From the NCBI GenBank assembly GCA_000431815.1, contig FR889259.1, forward strand, positions 46,485 to 52,641: 6,157 bases of DNA, in the 5' to 3' direction. A program made the translations under genes and the position numbers. Shown here piece by piece: positions 1 through 6,157 of this stretch. Each line of letters begins with the position of its first letter. The stretch's first letter is position 1. Below the pieces are notes generated by a model. It was given only the letters and a program-made list of their open reading frames with translations. It was not told the origin of the DNA and did no database searches. The stretch comes from Butyrivibrio sp. CAG:318 (GTDB taxonomy: Bacteria; Bacillota; Clostridia; Lachnospirales; Lachnospiraceae).

Positions 1-1376
1 ATTCTTGATGCTGCATACTGTGCCTCGTCATCATGCGTAAGTGTTTTCTCAATCAACTGCGGTATCTGCGTAAGCTTATGTACATATTCCCTGCACTCTT
101 CTTCTGTAATAACCTTCTTGGCATACGCAAGTTTAAATGCAAACATATACATCATCGATATCTGTACCGTAAATGCCTTAGTGGATGCCACGGATATCTC
201 CGGACCCGCATGCGTATACATTACCATGTCAGCTTCCCTTGCAATTGAAGATCCCTTGACATTGACAAACGCGAGCGTATCTGCACCTTTTTTTCTGGAA
301 ATCAGAAGGGCTTCCCTTGTGTCGGCGGTTTCTCCTGATTGGGAAATCAATATTACAAGGTCGCCTTTACCAACAATCGGATCCCTGTATCTGAATTCGG
401 ATGCCATATCAACGGTTACCCTGGTTCTTGCAAGTTTCTCGATGACATACTTACCGACCATTCCGGCGTGCATTGCTGTTCCGCATGCAACTATATAGAT
501 GTTATTGTATGAGGCAAGTTTCTCATCATCAAGACCACACTCGGAGAAATCAGGCATTCCTTCGTTAATTCTCGGAGTGATTGTTGTCTTCACAGCTGTC
601 GGCTGCTCATGTATTTCCTTGAGCATAAAATGCTTGTAGCCGCCTTTTTCCGCCGCGTCGGCATCCCAGTCCGCAGTCTGGAGTTCCTTCTCTACCGGTT
701 CTTTATGGTTATCATAAATCGTAATGTTATCCTCCGTTATGACAGCGACTTCATCACTGTCAAGAAGATAATAGTTTCTGGTGTAATCTATTATAGCCGG
801 GACATCTGAAGCAATAAAATTCTCTCCCTGTCCGACACCTATTATAAGCGGGCAATCCTTACGTACAGCAAATATACGGTCAGGAAAATCCCTGAATATT
901 ATTCCCAGTGCATACGATCCTTCAATCTCCGATATTACTTTAAGTATGGTATCAACCGGGTTACCATCATAATAATAATCAAGAAGTTTGGCAACAGTCT
1001 CCGTATCGGTCTGGCTCACAAAACTGTATCCCTGTTCCGTAAGGAACGCCTTGATTCTGGCATAGTTTTCTATTATTCCGTTATGGACTATGGAGACACG
1101 CTTATTACCGTGCGGATGGGAATTGATATCTGACGGCTCACCATGTGTCGCCCATCTGGTATGGCCAATTCCGCAATTTCCCACCGGTTTACCGTCAGTT
1201 TTCATTTTATTAACAAGATTATCTAACTTTCCCTGGCATTTCTCAACTTTAATGGTATTATTCTCAAATACAGCGATTCCGGCCGAATCATAACCTCTGT
1301 ATTCCAGTTTCCTGAGTGAATCTATAAGTACATCTGCACAATTTCGCTTGCCTATATATCCTACTATTCCACACAT
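1..1376 (-). CDS. glmS: Glutamine-fructose-6-phosphate aminotransferase (isomerizing), 3' part missing
   Basis: GlmS makes glucosamine-6-phosphate from fructose-6-phosphate and glutamine, the first committed step toward UDP-GlcNAc for peptidoglycan; it is cytoplasmic. The 458 visible residues have the family order. The N-terminal glutaminase domain begins MCGIVGYIG with nucleophile Cys2 exposed after Met removal, then EYRGYDSAG (25-33), RWATHG (74-79), HNGIIEN (98-104) and QTDTE (122-126). The first sugar-isomerase (SIS) domain shows VACGTA (296-301), SQSGETADT (345-353) and GPEISVASTKA (391-401). The family is about 600-610 residues, so roughly 150 residues, including the second SIS domain and C-terminal catalytic residues, lie beyond the left edge. 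The start is fixed by the MCGI N-terminus and an AAGGAGG site 8 nt upstream. It follows topB by 23 nt and may also use its own promoter inside topB. No frameshift or internal stop was seen. The identification is very secure. Confidence 0.97.
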   Translation of the reverse strand, partial: MCGIVGYIGKRNCADVLIDSLRKLEYRGYDSAGIAVFENNTIKVEKCQGKLDNLVNKMKTDGKPVGNCGIGHTRWATHGEPSDINSHPHGNKRVSIVHNGIIENYARIKAFLTEQGYSFVSQTDTETVAKLLDYYYDGNPVDTILKVISEIEGSYALGIIFRDFPDRIFAVRKDCPLIIGVGQGENFIASDVPAIIDYTRNYYLLDSDEVAVITEDNITIYDNHKEPVEKELQTADWDADAAEKGGYKHFMLKEIHEQPTAVKTTITPRINEGMPDFSECGLDDEKLASYNNIYIVACGTAMHAGMVGKYVIEKLARTRVTVDMASEFRYRDPIVGKGDLVILISQSGETADTREALLISRKKGADTLAFVNVKGSSIAREADMVMYTHAGPEISVASTKAFTVQISMMYMFAFKLAYAKKVITEEECREYVHKLTQIPQLIEKTLTHDDEAQYAASR

Positions 1377-1384
1377 ATTATAAG

Positions 1385-1391
1385 CCTCCTT
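1385..1391 (-). promoter_or_regulatory. Ribosome binding site of glmS
   Basis: Read on the minus strand this is AAGGAGG, a near-perfect Shine-Dalgarno, 8 nt from the ATG at 1376. It is the strongest such site in the window, in keeping with high translation of an essential cell-wall enzyme, and it settles the glmS start. Confidence 0.9.
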
Positions 1392-1399
1392 AATATTCT

Positions 1400-3436
1400 C
1401 TATTTGTAATATACTGCCGTTTTATCAAAAAAAGCACGCAGATTATATTGATTATTCAATTTCTTGACAAGGTCTGTATTCCTTACTATGAATGACTCCA
1501 GTTTCTGAAGATATTCTTCGGTGGAAATTGTTCCGTCTGCTACGCCCGTAAGCCCCTTCTCCCAGCTTGCCGTAAGCTTTGGATCCAGAAGACGTACTAT
1601 CGAGCAATTTACTATATCATACACCATTTCCCCTAACTGGGAAGGTGTTATAATCTGTGTCTTATTGTTAAGCATTATGTATTTTTTGTCAACAAGTTTT
1701 TTTAGGATTTCAGCTCTCGTAGCACTTGTTCCTATCCCACTTCCTTTAATCTGGGCACGCAGTTCTTCATCCTCAATAAGCTGACCTGCATTTTCCATAG
1801 CAAGAATCATCGAACCGGAATTATAACGCTTAGGCGGTGATGTTTCACCCTCCTTTATGGTGTAATCAAGTGCTTTTAACACATCACCTTTTTTAAGAGA
1901 TGCTATGTTTTCCAGAAATGACGCATCGTACCCGGTCTGCTCATCCTGAGCGTCCTCATCCCGGTTATCATCTGCTTTGGTCTGTTTCTTATGGCTGTTT
2001 AATACCTCAAGATATCCTTCTGACGCAAGGACCTTAAAATTAGCAAAAAAACTTTCCGTTGATTCATTTTCGGCACCTAAAGGCACGGTAAGCACCAATG
2101 AAACTTTCTTATATACGGCCGGCGGATAAAATATTGCCAGGAACCTTCTGACTATTGCATAGTATACACTGCGTGCCGTTCCCGACAGATTCTTAAGATT
2201 ATTGAATCCCTGTCCTGTCGGAATTATCGCATAGTGATCCGTAATCTGCTTGTCGTTGACATACCTTGTAGACGCAATTTTCTTATATCCGTCTTGTGAA
2301 AGGATATGTTCCGCAAATTCTTTATATTCCGGAATGCTCTTAAGTCCCGATATATTCTTATGTATAACCTTAGCCACTGCACTCGATAAAACTCTTGCAT
2401 CCGTTCTCGGATATGTCACAAGTTTCTTTTCGTATAATTCCTGTGTATATTTAAGTGTTTCATCCGGGTTAAGTTTAAAGAAACGTGAGCAGTCATTTTG
2501 CAATTCCGCAAGATTATACAGAAGCGGCGGCTGCTTATTTTCATTCTTGCGCTCGATTGAACGGATTATCATATCATTATTTTCCCGTTTCTTAAGAGAT
2601 GCTATAAGCGCTTTTGCATCACTGCTTTCCTTAAATCCGTTTTCCTTATATAACTTAGGTGATTCAAAATATGCAGAGCCTTCCACCGCCCGCCACTCTG
2701 CGTCAAAACTATGGTTCTGTCCATCCATGGAGACATCCGCAATAACCCTGTAAAACGGAGTTTTCACAAAGTCACGTATCTCCCGCTCACGTCTAACTAC
2801 CATTCCAAGTACACATGTCATGACACGACCGACCGCAATCACCGTCCTGTTATTGTCCCTGAAATATGAAGAAATTGCATTTCCGTATTTAAGAGTCAAT
2901 ACCCTTGAGAAATTAATTCCCATAAGATAGTCCTCTTTGGCTCTTAAATATGCCGCATCTGCAAGGCTGTCATATTCAGATAAGTCCTTTGCCTGTGCAA
3001 CACCACGTTTTATTTCTTCTTCAGTCTGCGAATCTATCCAGACACGTCTGCGTTTTTTGTTTGCAACACCCGCCATCTGTTCGACAAGCCTGTATATGTA
3101 TTCTCCTTCACGTCCGGAGTCAGTACATACATATATTGTATCTATATCATCCCTGTTAAGCAGTCCTGATACTATATTAAACTGCTTACTGACAGCCGGA
3201 ATTATCTCATATTTCCATTCATCCGGAATAAAAGGCAATGTATCCATGCTCCATCGTCTAAGTGCAGGATCATATTCTGCCGGATAACTCATCGTGACAA
3301 GATGACCGACACACCATGTAAAAACCGCGTCTGCAGATTCCGAATATCCGTCGTGTCTGGACGGATTCTCTCCGAGTGCTTTCATAAATTCCTGTGCAAC
3401 ACTTGGTTTCTCAGCTATATATAAACTTTTCGCCAT
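1400..3436 (-). CDS. topB: Type IA DNA topoisomerase III, divergent clostridial form
   Basis: Type IA topoisomerases cut one DNA strand through a 5'-phosphotyrosine and pass another strand through, decatenating or relaxing DNA at replication and recombination intermediates. The protein has 678 residues. An N-terminal TOPRIM domain contains IAEKPSVA (7-14, metal-site Glu9) and TDSGREGE (105-112). The gate region includes YLRAKEDYLMGINFSR (163-178) and VGRVMTC (202-208). The active-site motif TYPRTD places the nucleophile at Tyr342, followed by HYAIIPT (401-407) and GSGIGTSATRAEIL (565-578). A charged, probably disordered stretch lies near 480-503. There are no C-terminal Cys-rich zinc ribbons, which fits TopB rather than TopA. 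Odd points are Gly108 where E. coli TopB has the second TOPRIM Asp, and VGRVMTC where GRVQTP is usual. The start gives MAKSLYIAEKPS, the expected N-terminus, 4 nt after the ATPase stop. The class is secure; the subfamily is assigned from memory. Confidence 0.95.
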   Translation of the reverse strand: MAKSLYIAEKPSVAQEFMKALGENPSRHDGYSESADAVFTWCVGHLVTMSYPAEYDPALRRWSMDTLPFIPDEWKYEIIPAVSKQFNIVSGLLNRDDIDTIYVCTDSGREGEYIYRLVEQMAGVANKKRRRVWIDSQTEEEIKRGVAQAKDLSEYDSLADAAYLRAKEDYLMGINFSRVLTLKYGNAISSYFRDNNRTVIAVGRVMTCVLGMVVRREREIRDFVKTPFYRVIADVSMDGQNHSFDAEWRAVEGSAYFESPKLYKENGFKESSDAKALIASLKKRENNDMIIRSIERKNENKQPPLLYNLAELQNDCSRFFKLNPDETLKYTQELYEKKLVTYPRTDARVLSSAVAKVIHKNISGLKSIPEYKEFAEHILSQDGYKKIASTRYVNDKQITDHYAIIPTGQGFNNLKNLSGTARSVYYAIVRRFLAIFYPPAVYKKVSLVLTVPLGAENESTESFFANFKVLASEGYLEVLNSHKKQTKADDNRDEDAQDEQTGYDASFLENIASLKKGDVLKALDYTIKEGETSPPKRYNSGSMILAMENAGQLIEDEELRAQIKGSGIGTSATRAEILKKLVDKKYIMLNNKTQIITPSQLGEMVYDIVNCSIVRLLDPKLTASWEKGLTGVADGTISTEEYLQKLESFIVRNTDLVKKLNNQYNLRAFFDKTAVYYK
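1442..1470 (-). promoter_or_regulatory. Candidate sigma-A promoter for glmS inside the 3' end of topB
   Basis: On the minus strand a -35 hexamer TTGTCA (1470-1465, one mismatch to TTGACA) is followed by a 17-nt AT-rich spacer and a perfect -10 TATAAT (1447-1442). Initiation would be expected near 1435, giving a leader of about 60 nt before the glmS ATG at 1376. The element lies in the last ~25 codons of topB, so it could be chance in AT-rich coding sequence. Its spacing and position just ahead of a strongly translated gene make it credible. There is no extended -10 TG. It would let glmS be expressed independently of the upstream operon. Confidence 0.5.
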
Positions 3437-3440
3437 AATT

Positions 3441-4796
3441 TTACAAATCCTCTATATTTATTGTCATGAGTCCCGGTACTCCGCAATTTCTTATGGCATC
3501 ATCATAACCGTTCAGTGCAAACATATAAATTTCCTTTACATTCAATCCCGCAAGCGAAGCATCGGACTTAAGCTTTTCGTATTCTGCCATTCCGACATTA
3601 TTGCTGCAGGTATATACCTGACCTATTACGGTGTCTCCGTTATCATTATCATATATAATATGCACATCTCCGGCCTTACCATACCATCTGCCTCTGTATT
3701 CAGCTCCGGAATACAGCTTACCGGCTTCATTCATAATATGCATGAACTCCATTGCAATTCTTATATATGCTTCTGTACAGAATCCATCAAGTCCCGGTTC
3801 AATATATTTATCATAGAAACCAGAAGGATTACAAACTCCCAACAGCGGCAGCTTTGGATGTACAAGCCCATACCAGAATCCGGCAAAACCGTCTTTTATA
3901 CGGTACAGTCCTTTCCGGACGTTATGTTCCGGTCCCTTGTCATATGAAAATATTTTCTCGGCAATCTCACGTTCTATAAGATTGTTCAGATAAACACTTA
4001 TCTTATCGCGCCCGTAACCTGTGCTTTTATGAATTTCATTTAATTTGTTAAGTCCGGATGCCAGACATTCAAGCAATGTATTATACACGCCTGTTTCACG
4101 GAACTCGTCTTTAAGATAATACAACATACTGTTTCTGAACACGGCATTATCTTTAAGAAAAATATTACATACGTTTTCTTTAATGCTCTTATCCTGCCTG
4201 AATCCATCCAGATATTCCGGAATTCCGCCTGTTATCGCATATATGTATAATGCACTTCTTGCATCACATTCCGGAAACATACTGACAACATCCGAAAAAT
4301 TAAGTTCCTTAAGCTTGATAAAAGCGTTAATCGAATATGCGGCACTTCCTATGGCACTTACCATTGAATTCTCAACCCAGGCTATCGATGAGCAGGTCAG
4401 GATTATCATCACTTTCTTATCGGTTATAATATGTTTTACCATAGCAATAACCGAATCCATAAAAAGCTGATCAATCCTTACTATATTCTGGAATTCTTCA
4501 ATTATAATAAGTACTTTATCAGACGCACAATCTGCTATATCTGTCATAATCCCCATATATCCGGTCGGTTCCGACTTCTTGTGTATCTGTTCCGATACCA
4601 CAGCTGCGAATGACTTAAGCATTCCTGTCTTATCCGACGGAACAGCCTCGTAATATACATATTGATGGTTCCGGGCAAATTCCCTGAGCAGTGCGGTTTT
4701 ACCTATTCCGCGCCTTCCATATAAAATTGTAAGATTATTGGCTTCCGACTCATAAAATTTCTCAAGTGACTGAAGCTGTTCATCTCTTCCGGTCAT
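3441..4796 (-). CDS. ATP-binding protein of the ATPase_2/DUF234 type with a degenerate nuclease-like C-terminus
   Basis: This 451-residue protein resembles archaeal-type P-loop ATPases common in archaea and anaerobic bacteria, whose cellular role is mostly unknown. In order: a GRDEQL start matching the family's GREKEL box (3-8), Walker A GRRGIGKT (27-34), a Walker B strand VLIIIEEF (95-102), the sensor-like strand MIILTCSS (130-137), ITGGIPEYL (188-196, a family hallmark), a probable winged helix (about 235-295) and a DUF234-like region (about 297-400) with YRIKDGFAGFWYG (298-310). Walker B has Glu100 where Asp is usual. In the C-terminal core, relatives as I recall them read RWW...EIDIV then ECKW; here RWYGKAGDVHII (370-381) and GQVYT (392-396) lack the equivalent Asp, Glu and Lys, so nuclease activity is unlikely. 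No signal peptide or membrane segment is evident. An in-frame TAA two codons upstream and a GAGG site 6 nt away fix the start. It precedes topB by 4 nt, suggesting a shared role, which is inference. Confidence 0.85.
   Translation of the reverse strand: MTGRDEQLQSLEKFYESEANNLTILYGRRGIGKTALLREFARNHQYVYYEAVPSDKTGMLKSFAAVVSEQIHKKSEPTGYMGIMTDIADCASDKVLIIIEEFQNIVRIDQLFMDSVIAMVKHIITDKKVMIILTCSSIAWVENSMVSAIGSAAYSINAFIKLKELNFSDVVSMFPECDARSALYIYAITGGIPEYLDGFRQDKSIKENVCNIFLKDNAVFRNSMLYYLKDEFRETGVYNTLLECLASGLNKLNEIHKSTGYGRDKISVYLNNLIEREIAEKIFSYDKGPEHNVRKGLYRIKDGFAGFWYGLVHPKLPLLGVCNPSGFYDKYIEPGLDGFCTEAYIRIAMEFMHIMNEAGKLYSGAEYRGRWYGKAGDVHIIYDNDNGDTVIGQVYTCSNNVGMAEYEKLKSDASLAGLNVKEIYMFALNGYDDAIRNCGVPGLMTINIEDL
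3448..3453 (-). promoter_or_regulatory. Ribosome binding site of topB within the upstream ATPase gene
   Basis: AGAGGA on the minus strand lies in the final codons of the ATPase gene (Glu-Asp-Leu-stop), about 11 nt from the topB ATG. The spacing is slightly long. Because a ribosome terminating on the ATPase message covers this site, topB translation is probably coupled to that of the ATPase. Confidence 0.6.
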
Positions 4797-4802
4797 ATAT
4801 TA

Positions 4803-4806
4803 CCTC
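4803..4806 (-). promoter_or_regulatory. Ribosome binding site of the ATPase gene
   Basis: GAGG on the minus strand, 6 nt before the ATG at 4796, lies in the 20-nt gap after yfbR. A GGGAG at 4812-4808 just upstream is an alternative. With the in-frame TAA at 4802-4800 it decides the start of the ATPase. Confidence 0.65.
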
Positions 4807-4816
4807 GCTCCCGTTG

Positions 4817-5398
4817 CTATGACTCATCAAGTGTAAGCATATACGGAGGAATAAAATTCTCAACAAAATAATCCACTTCCGGCATATGCATATCATCTAT
4901 TATATGTCTTATCGACTCTCCGGCCTTCTCAAAGTCGCTGTTTCCCATACGTTGTTCTTCAATACATTTGATGTATGCGGAAAGCTTGTCCGCTGCTTTG
5001 ACATAACGCCATAATTCACGTTCTTCTTCAGTATCCGCAAGAACCGGCCTGTATATGTCACGCATTCCGGCAGGAAGTCCTTTTAATAATTCATCCCTGG
5101 CAACCAGTTCCACTTCTTTATATGCATCTCTGATAGCGGGATTATAATATTTAACAGGTGTAGGCATATCTCCCGTTATAATCTCGGTTGAATCATGGTA
5201 CATGCCCATTATTGCAAGCCTGTCCGCATTGAGATTTCCGTCAAAATAAGTATTATTGATGACACCCAGGGCATGAGCGATCATCGCAACTTCAAGACTG
5301 TGTTCACATATATTTTCTTTGAGTGTATTGCGCATAAGTCCCCATCTGTTGATATATTTCATGCGGGACATCATCGCAAAAAAATGATTATCTTTCAT
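4817..5398 (-). CDS. yfbR: 5'-deoxynucleotidase of the YfbR type (HD domain)
   Basis: YfbR is a cytoplasmic HD-domain phosphohydrolase that removes phosphate from deoxyribonucleoside 5'-monophosphates, taking part in dNTP turnover and salvage; it needs a divalent metal. The 193 residues align without obvious gaps to E. coli YfbR (199 aa) over most of the chain, from MKxxHFFAxxSRxKxINRWxLMRN at the start to DYFxExFxPxxxLxLDE at the end. The metal ligands His33, His68-Asp69 and Asp137 are all present at the E. coli numbering, as are Arg18-Trp19 (deoxyribose selection), Glu72 and Asp77, so an active enzyme is expected. The start matches the E. coli N-terminus although no good Shine-Dalgarno precedes it. 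The ATG is 1 nt past the galM stop, so translation probably depends on ribosomes finishing galM. Identification by motif and full-length similarity is strong; the exact in vivo substrate is inferred from the family. Confidence 0.95.
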   Translation of the reverse strand: MKDNHFFAMMSRMKYINRWGLMRNTLKENICEHSLEVAMIAHALGVINNTYFDGNLNADRLAIMGMYHDSTEIITGDMPTPVKYYNPAIRDAYKEVELVARDELLKGLPAGMRDIYRPVLADTEEERELWRYVKAADKLSAYIKCIEEQRMGNSDFEKAGESIRHIIDDMHMPEVDYFVENFIPPYMLTLDES

Positions 5399-5399
5399 A

Positions 5400-6157
5400 T
5401 TAGTCTGCCAGTCCGAAATGATATACTGTCTGAGATTCGAATTCTTCTCCGGCCCTGATTACAGGTGACGGGAAGTTATCGTGATTAACCGCATCAGGAT
5501 AAAACTGCGTCTCGTATGCCGTTCCCCATCTCGGATGATATGTTGCTCCTTCCTTACCTTCATTCTTCTCACTTATATAATTACCGGTATAAATCTGTAT
5601 CCCCGGTCTGTCCGTATATACATCCATTCTTATTCCCGTTGTATTATTAACAACAGTTGCCGCAAGAACCATCTCGCCATCATTACATAGGCAGAAATTA
5701 TGGTCATATCCACCCTTGCTCTTTACAAGTTCATTATCCGCGTCTATTTCAGCTCCGACACGCTTAGGCTTTCTGAAATCAAGAGGCGTTCCCTCCACCG
5801 GATAAAGTCTGCCGTCGCTGATCTCTCCATCCCTTCCATAAGTGTAATATTCTGCATTAATCTGCATTATCTCATCATGTATCGTTCCCGAATTATGTCC
5901 GCCGAGATTAATATATACATGATTCGTCAGATTCTCAATGGTATCTGCATCACTTACCCCGTTATATCTGATAATAACATCATTATTATCTGTCAGTGTA
6001 TAAGTAACACTTACGTTAAGCGTTCCGGGCATTCCCTGATCTTTGTCAGGGCTGACAAGCGAGAATGTAACACTGCTTCCAAGTTCGCCTTCTGTCGTCT
6101 CATAATCCCACAGTCTGAAATAATACATATCAGGTCCGCTGTGAAGATTACAGCCGC
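5400..6157 (-). CDS. galM: Aldose 1-epimerase (galactose mutarotase), 5' part missing
   Basis: GalM interconverts the alpha and beta anomers of aldoses such as galactose, feeding the Leloir pathway; it is usually cytoplasmic. The reading frame is open to the right edge, giving 251 complete codons that begin GCNLHSGPDMYYFRLWD. The LHSG segment is the family's conserved LHGG-type motif, so the ATG at 6128 is an internal Met, not the start. Family proteins have about 340-350 residues, so roughly 95 N-terminal residues are missing. Counting visible residues, the general acid lies in NLTNHVYINLGGH (His79, codon 5921-5919), the sugar-binding Asp in GGYDHNFCL (Asp151, codon 5705-5703) and the catalytic base in AYETQFYPDAVNH (Glu215, codon 5513-5511). 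The segment PGIQIYTGNYI is also typical. It is the first gene of the visible cluster, with its promoter outside the window. GalM could equally act on glucose or other hexoses; specificity cannot be read here. Confidence 0.95.
   Translation of the reverse strand, partial: GCNLHSGPDMYYFRLWDYETTEGELGSSVTFSLVSPDKDQGMPGTLNVSVTYTLTDNNDVIIRYNGVSDADTIENLTNHVYINLGGHNSGTIHDEIMQINAEYYTYGRDGEISDGRLYPVEGTPLDFRKPKRVGAEIDADNELVKSKGGYDHNFCLCNDGEMVLAATVVNNTTGIRMDVYTDRPGIQIYTGNYISEKNEGKEGATYHPRWGTAYETQFYPDAVNHDNFPSPVIRAGEEFESQTVYHFGLAD

Larger units (their letters stand above)
1..6157 (-). other. Probable operon galM-yfbR-ATPase-topB-glmS
   Basis: Five same-strand genes are separated by 1, 20, 4 and 23 nt, with no terminator-like hairpin plus T-run between any of them. 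Two junctions look translationally coupled (galM-yfbR and ATPase-topB). Transcription would enter from beyond the right edge. An internal promoter candidate ahead of glmS suggests a nested transcript. The operon call is inference from spacing. Confidence 0.75.

Noticed and set aside
118..498. Plus-strand open frame of 126 codons
   Set aside because: It lies entirely opposite conserved glmS codons in the first SIS domain; its protein has no recognisable motif and no ribosome binding site was seen.
1412..1441. Run of seven T residues on the minus strand at the end of topB, as a possible terminator
   Set aside because: No stable GC-rich inverted repeat precedes it and it lies inside the topB coding sequence, so it is not a Rho-independent terminator.
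1464..1492. Plus-strand promoter-like TTGACA, 17-nt spacer, TATGAA, antisense to the topB 3' end
   Set aside because: The -35 is perfect but the -10 has two mismatches, including the last T, and nothing on the plus strand downstream looks like a gene. It overlaps the better minus-strand candidate and is probably a chance product of AT-rich sequence.
1664..1692. A second minus-strand promoter-like pair, TTGACA, 17-nt spacer, AACAAT, upstream of glmS
   Set aside because: The -10 lacks the important first T and the pair lies nearly 300 nt before glmS inside conserved topB coding sequence. The pair at 1442-1470 is a better candidate.
2250..2753. Plus-strand open frame of 167 codons
   Set aside because: It is opposite topB, including the active-site region, and reads as low-information Ser/Leu/Cys-rich sequence typical of antisense shadows.
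6126..6128. ATG at 6128 as the start of galM
   Set aside because: The frame stays open upstream to the window edge and encodes NLHSGPD, a conserved GalM motif, so this Met is internal.
1..6157. Mobile element, prophage, CRISPR array or tRNA attachment site
   Set aside because: No transposase, integrase, phage gene, direct-repeat array or tRNA-like segment was seen on either strand, and codon style looks uniform across the five genes.

Overview
This window is a dense run of five protein genes, all on the minus strand. In transcription order (right to left) they are galM (aldose 1-epimerase, N-terminus off the right edge), yfbR (5'-deoxynucleotidase), an ATPase of the ATPase_2/DUF234 type, topB (type IA DNA topoisomerase III) and glmS (glucosamine-6-phosphate synthase, C-terminus off the left edge). 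Gaps between genes are 1, 20, 4 and 23 nt, so coding covers about 99% of the window. I see no terminator, tRNA, rRNA, CRISPR array, insertion sequence or repeat family, and no gene-free stretch over 23 nt.

The organism is most likely a low-to-moderate G+C Clostridia member, probably Lachnospiraceae. This rests on AT-rich codon choice with very frequent ATA (Ile) and TAT (Tyr), AGGAGG-type ribosome binding sites, standard stop codons, and a TopB that resembles from memory a lineage found in Lachnospiraceae. This is a judgement by eye, not a computed placement.

The tight same-strand packing suggests one polycistronic transcript entering from beyond the right edge. yfbR starts 1 nt after the galM stop without a clear Shine-Dalgarno, and the topB ribosome binding site lies inside the last codons of the ATPase gene; both look translationally coupled. 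glmS has the strongest ribosome binding site and a good candidate promoter of its own (TTGTCA, 17 nt, TATAAT) inside the 3' end of topB. The 23-nt gap leaves no room for a glmS ribozyme.

Functionally the cluster mixes sugar metabolism at its ends (galM, glmS) with nucleotide and DNA functions in the middle (yfbR, ATPase, topB). Most of it is housekeeping. The least explained part is the ATPase-topB pair: the ATPase keeps Walker A but appears to have lost the acidic and lysine residues of the nuclease-like core usual at its C-terminus, and the topoisomerase has unusual residues in conserved type IA motifs. I did not find convincing evidence of a new defence or mobile system.
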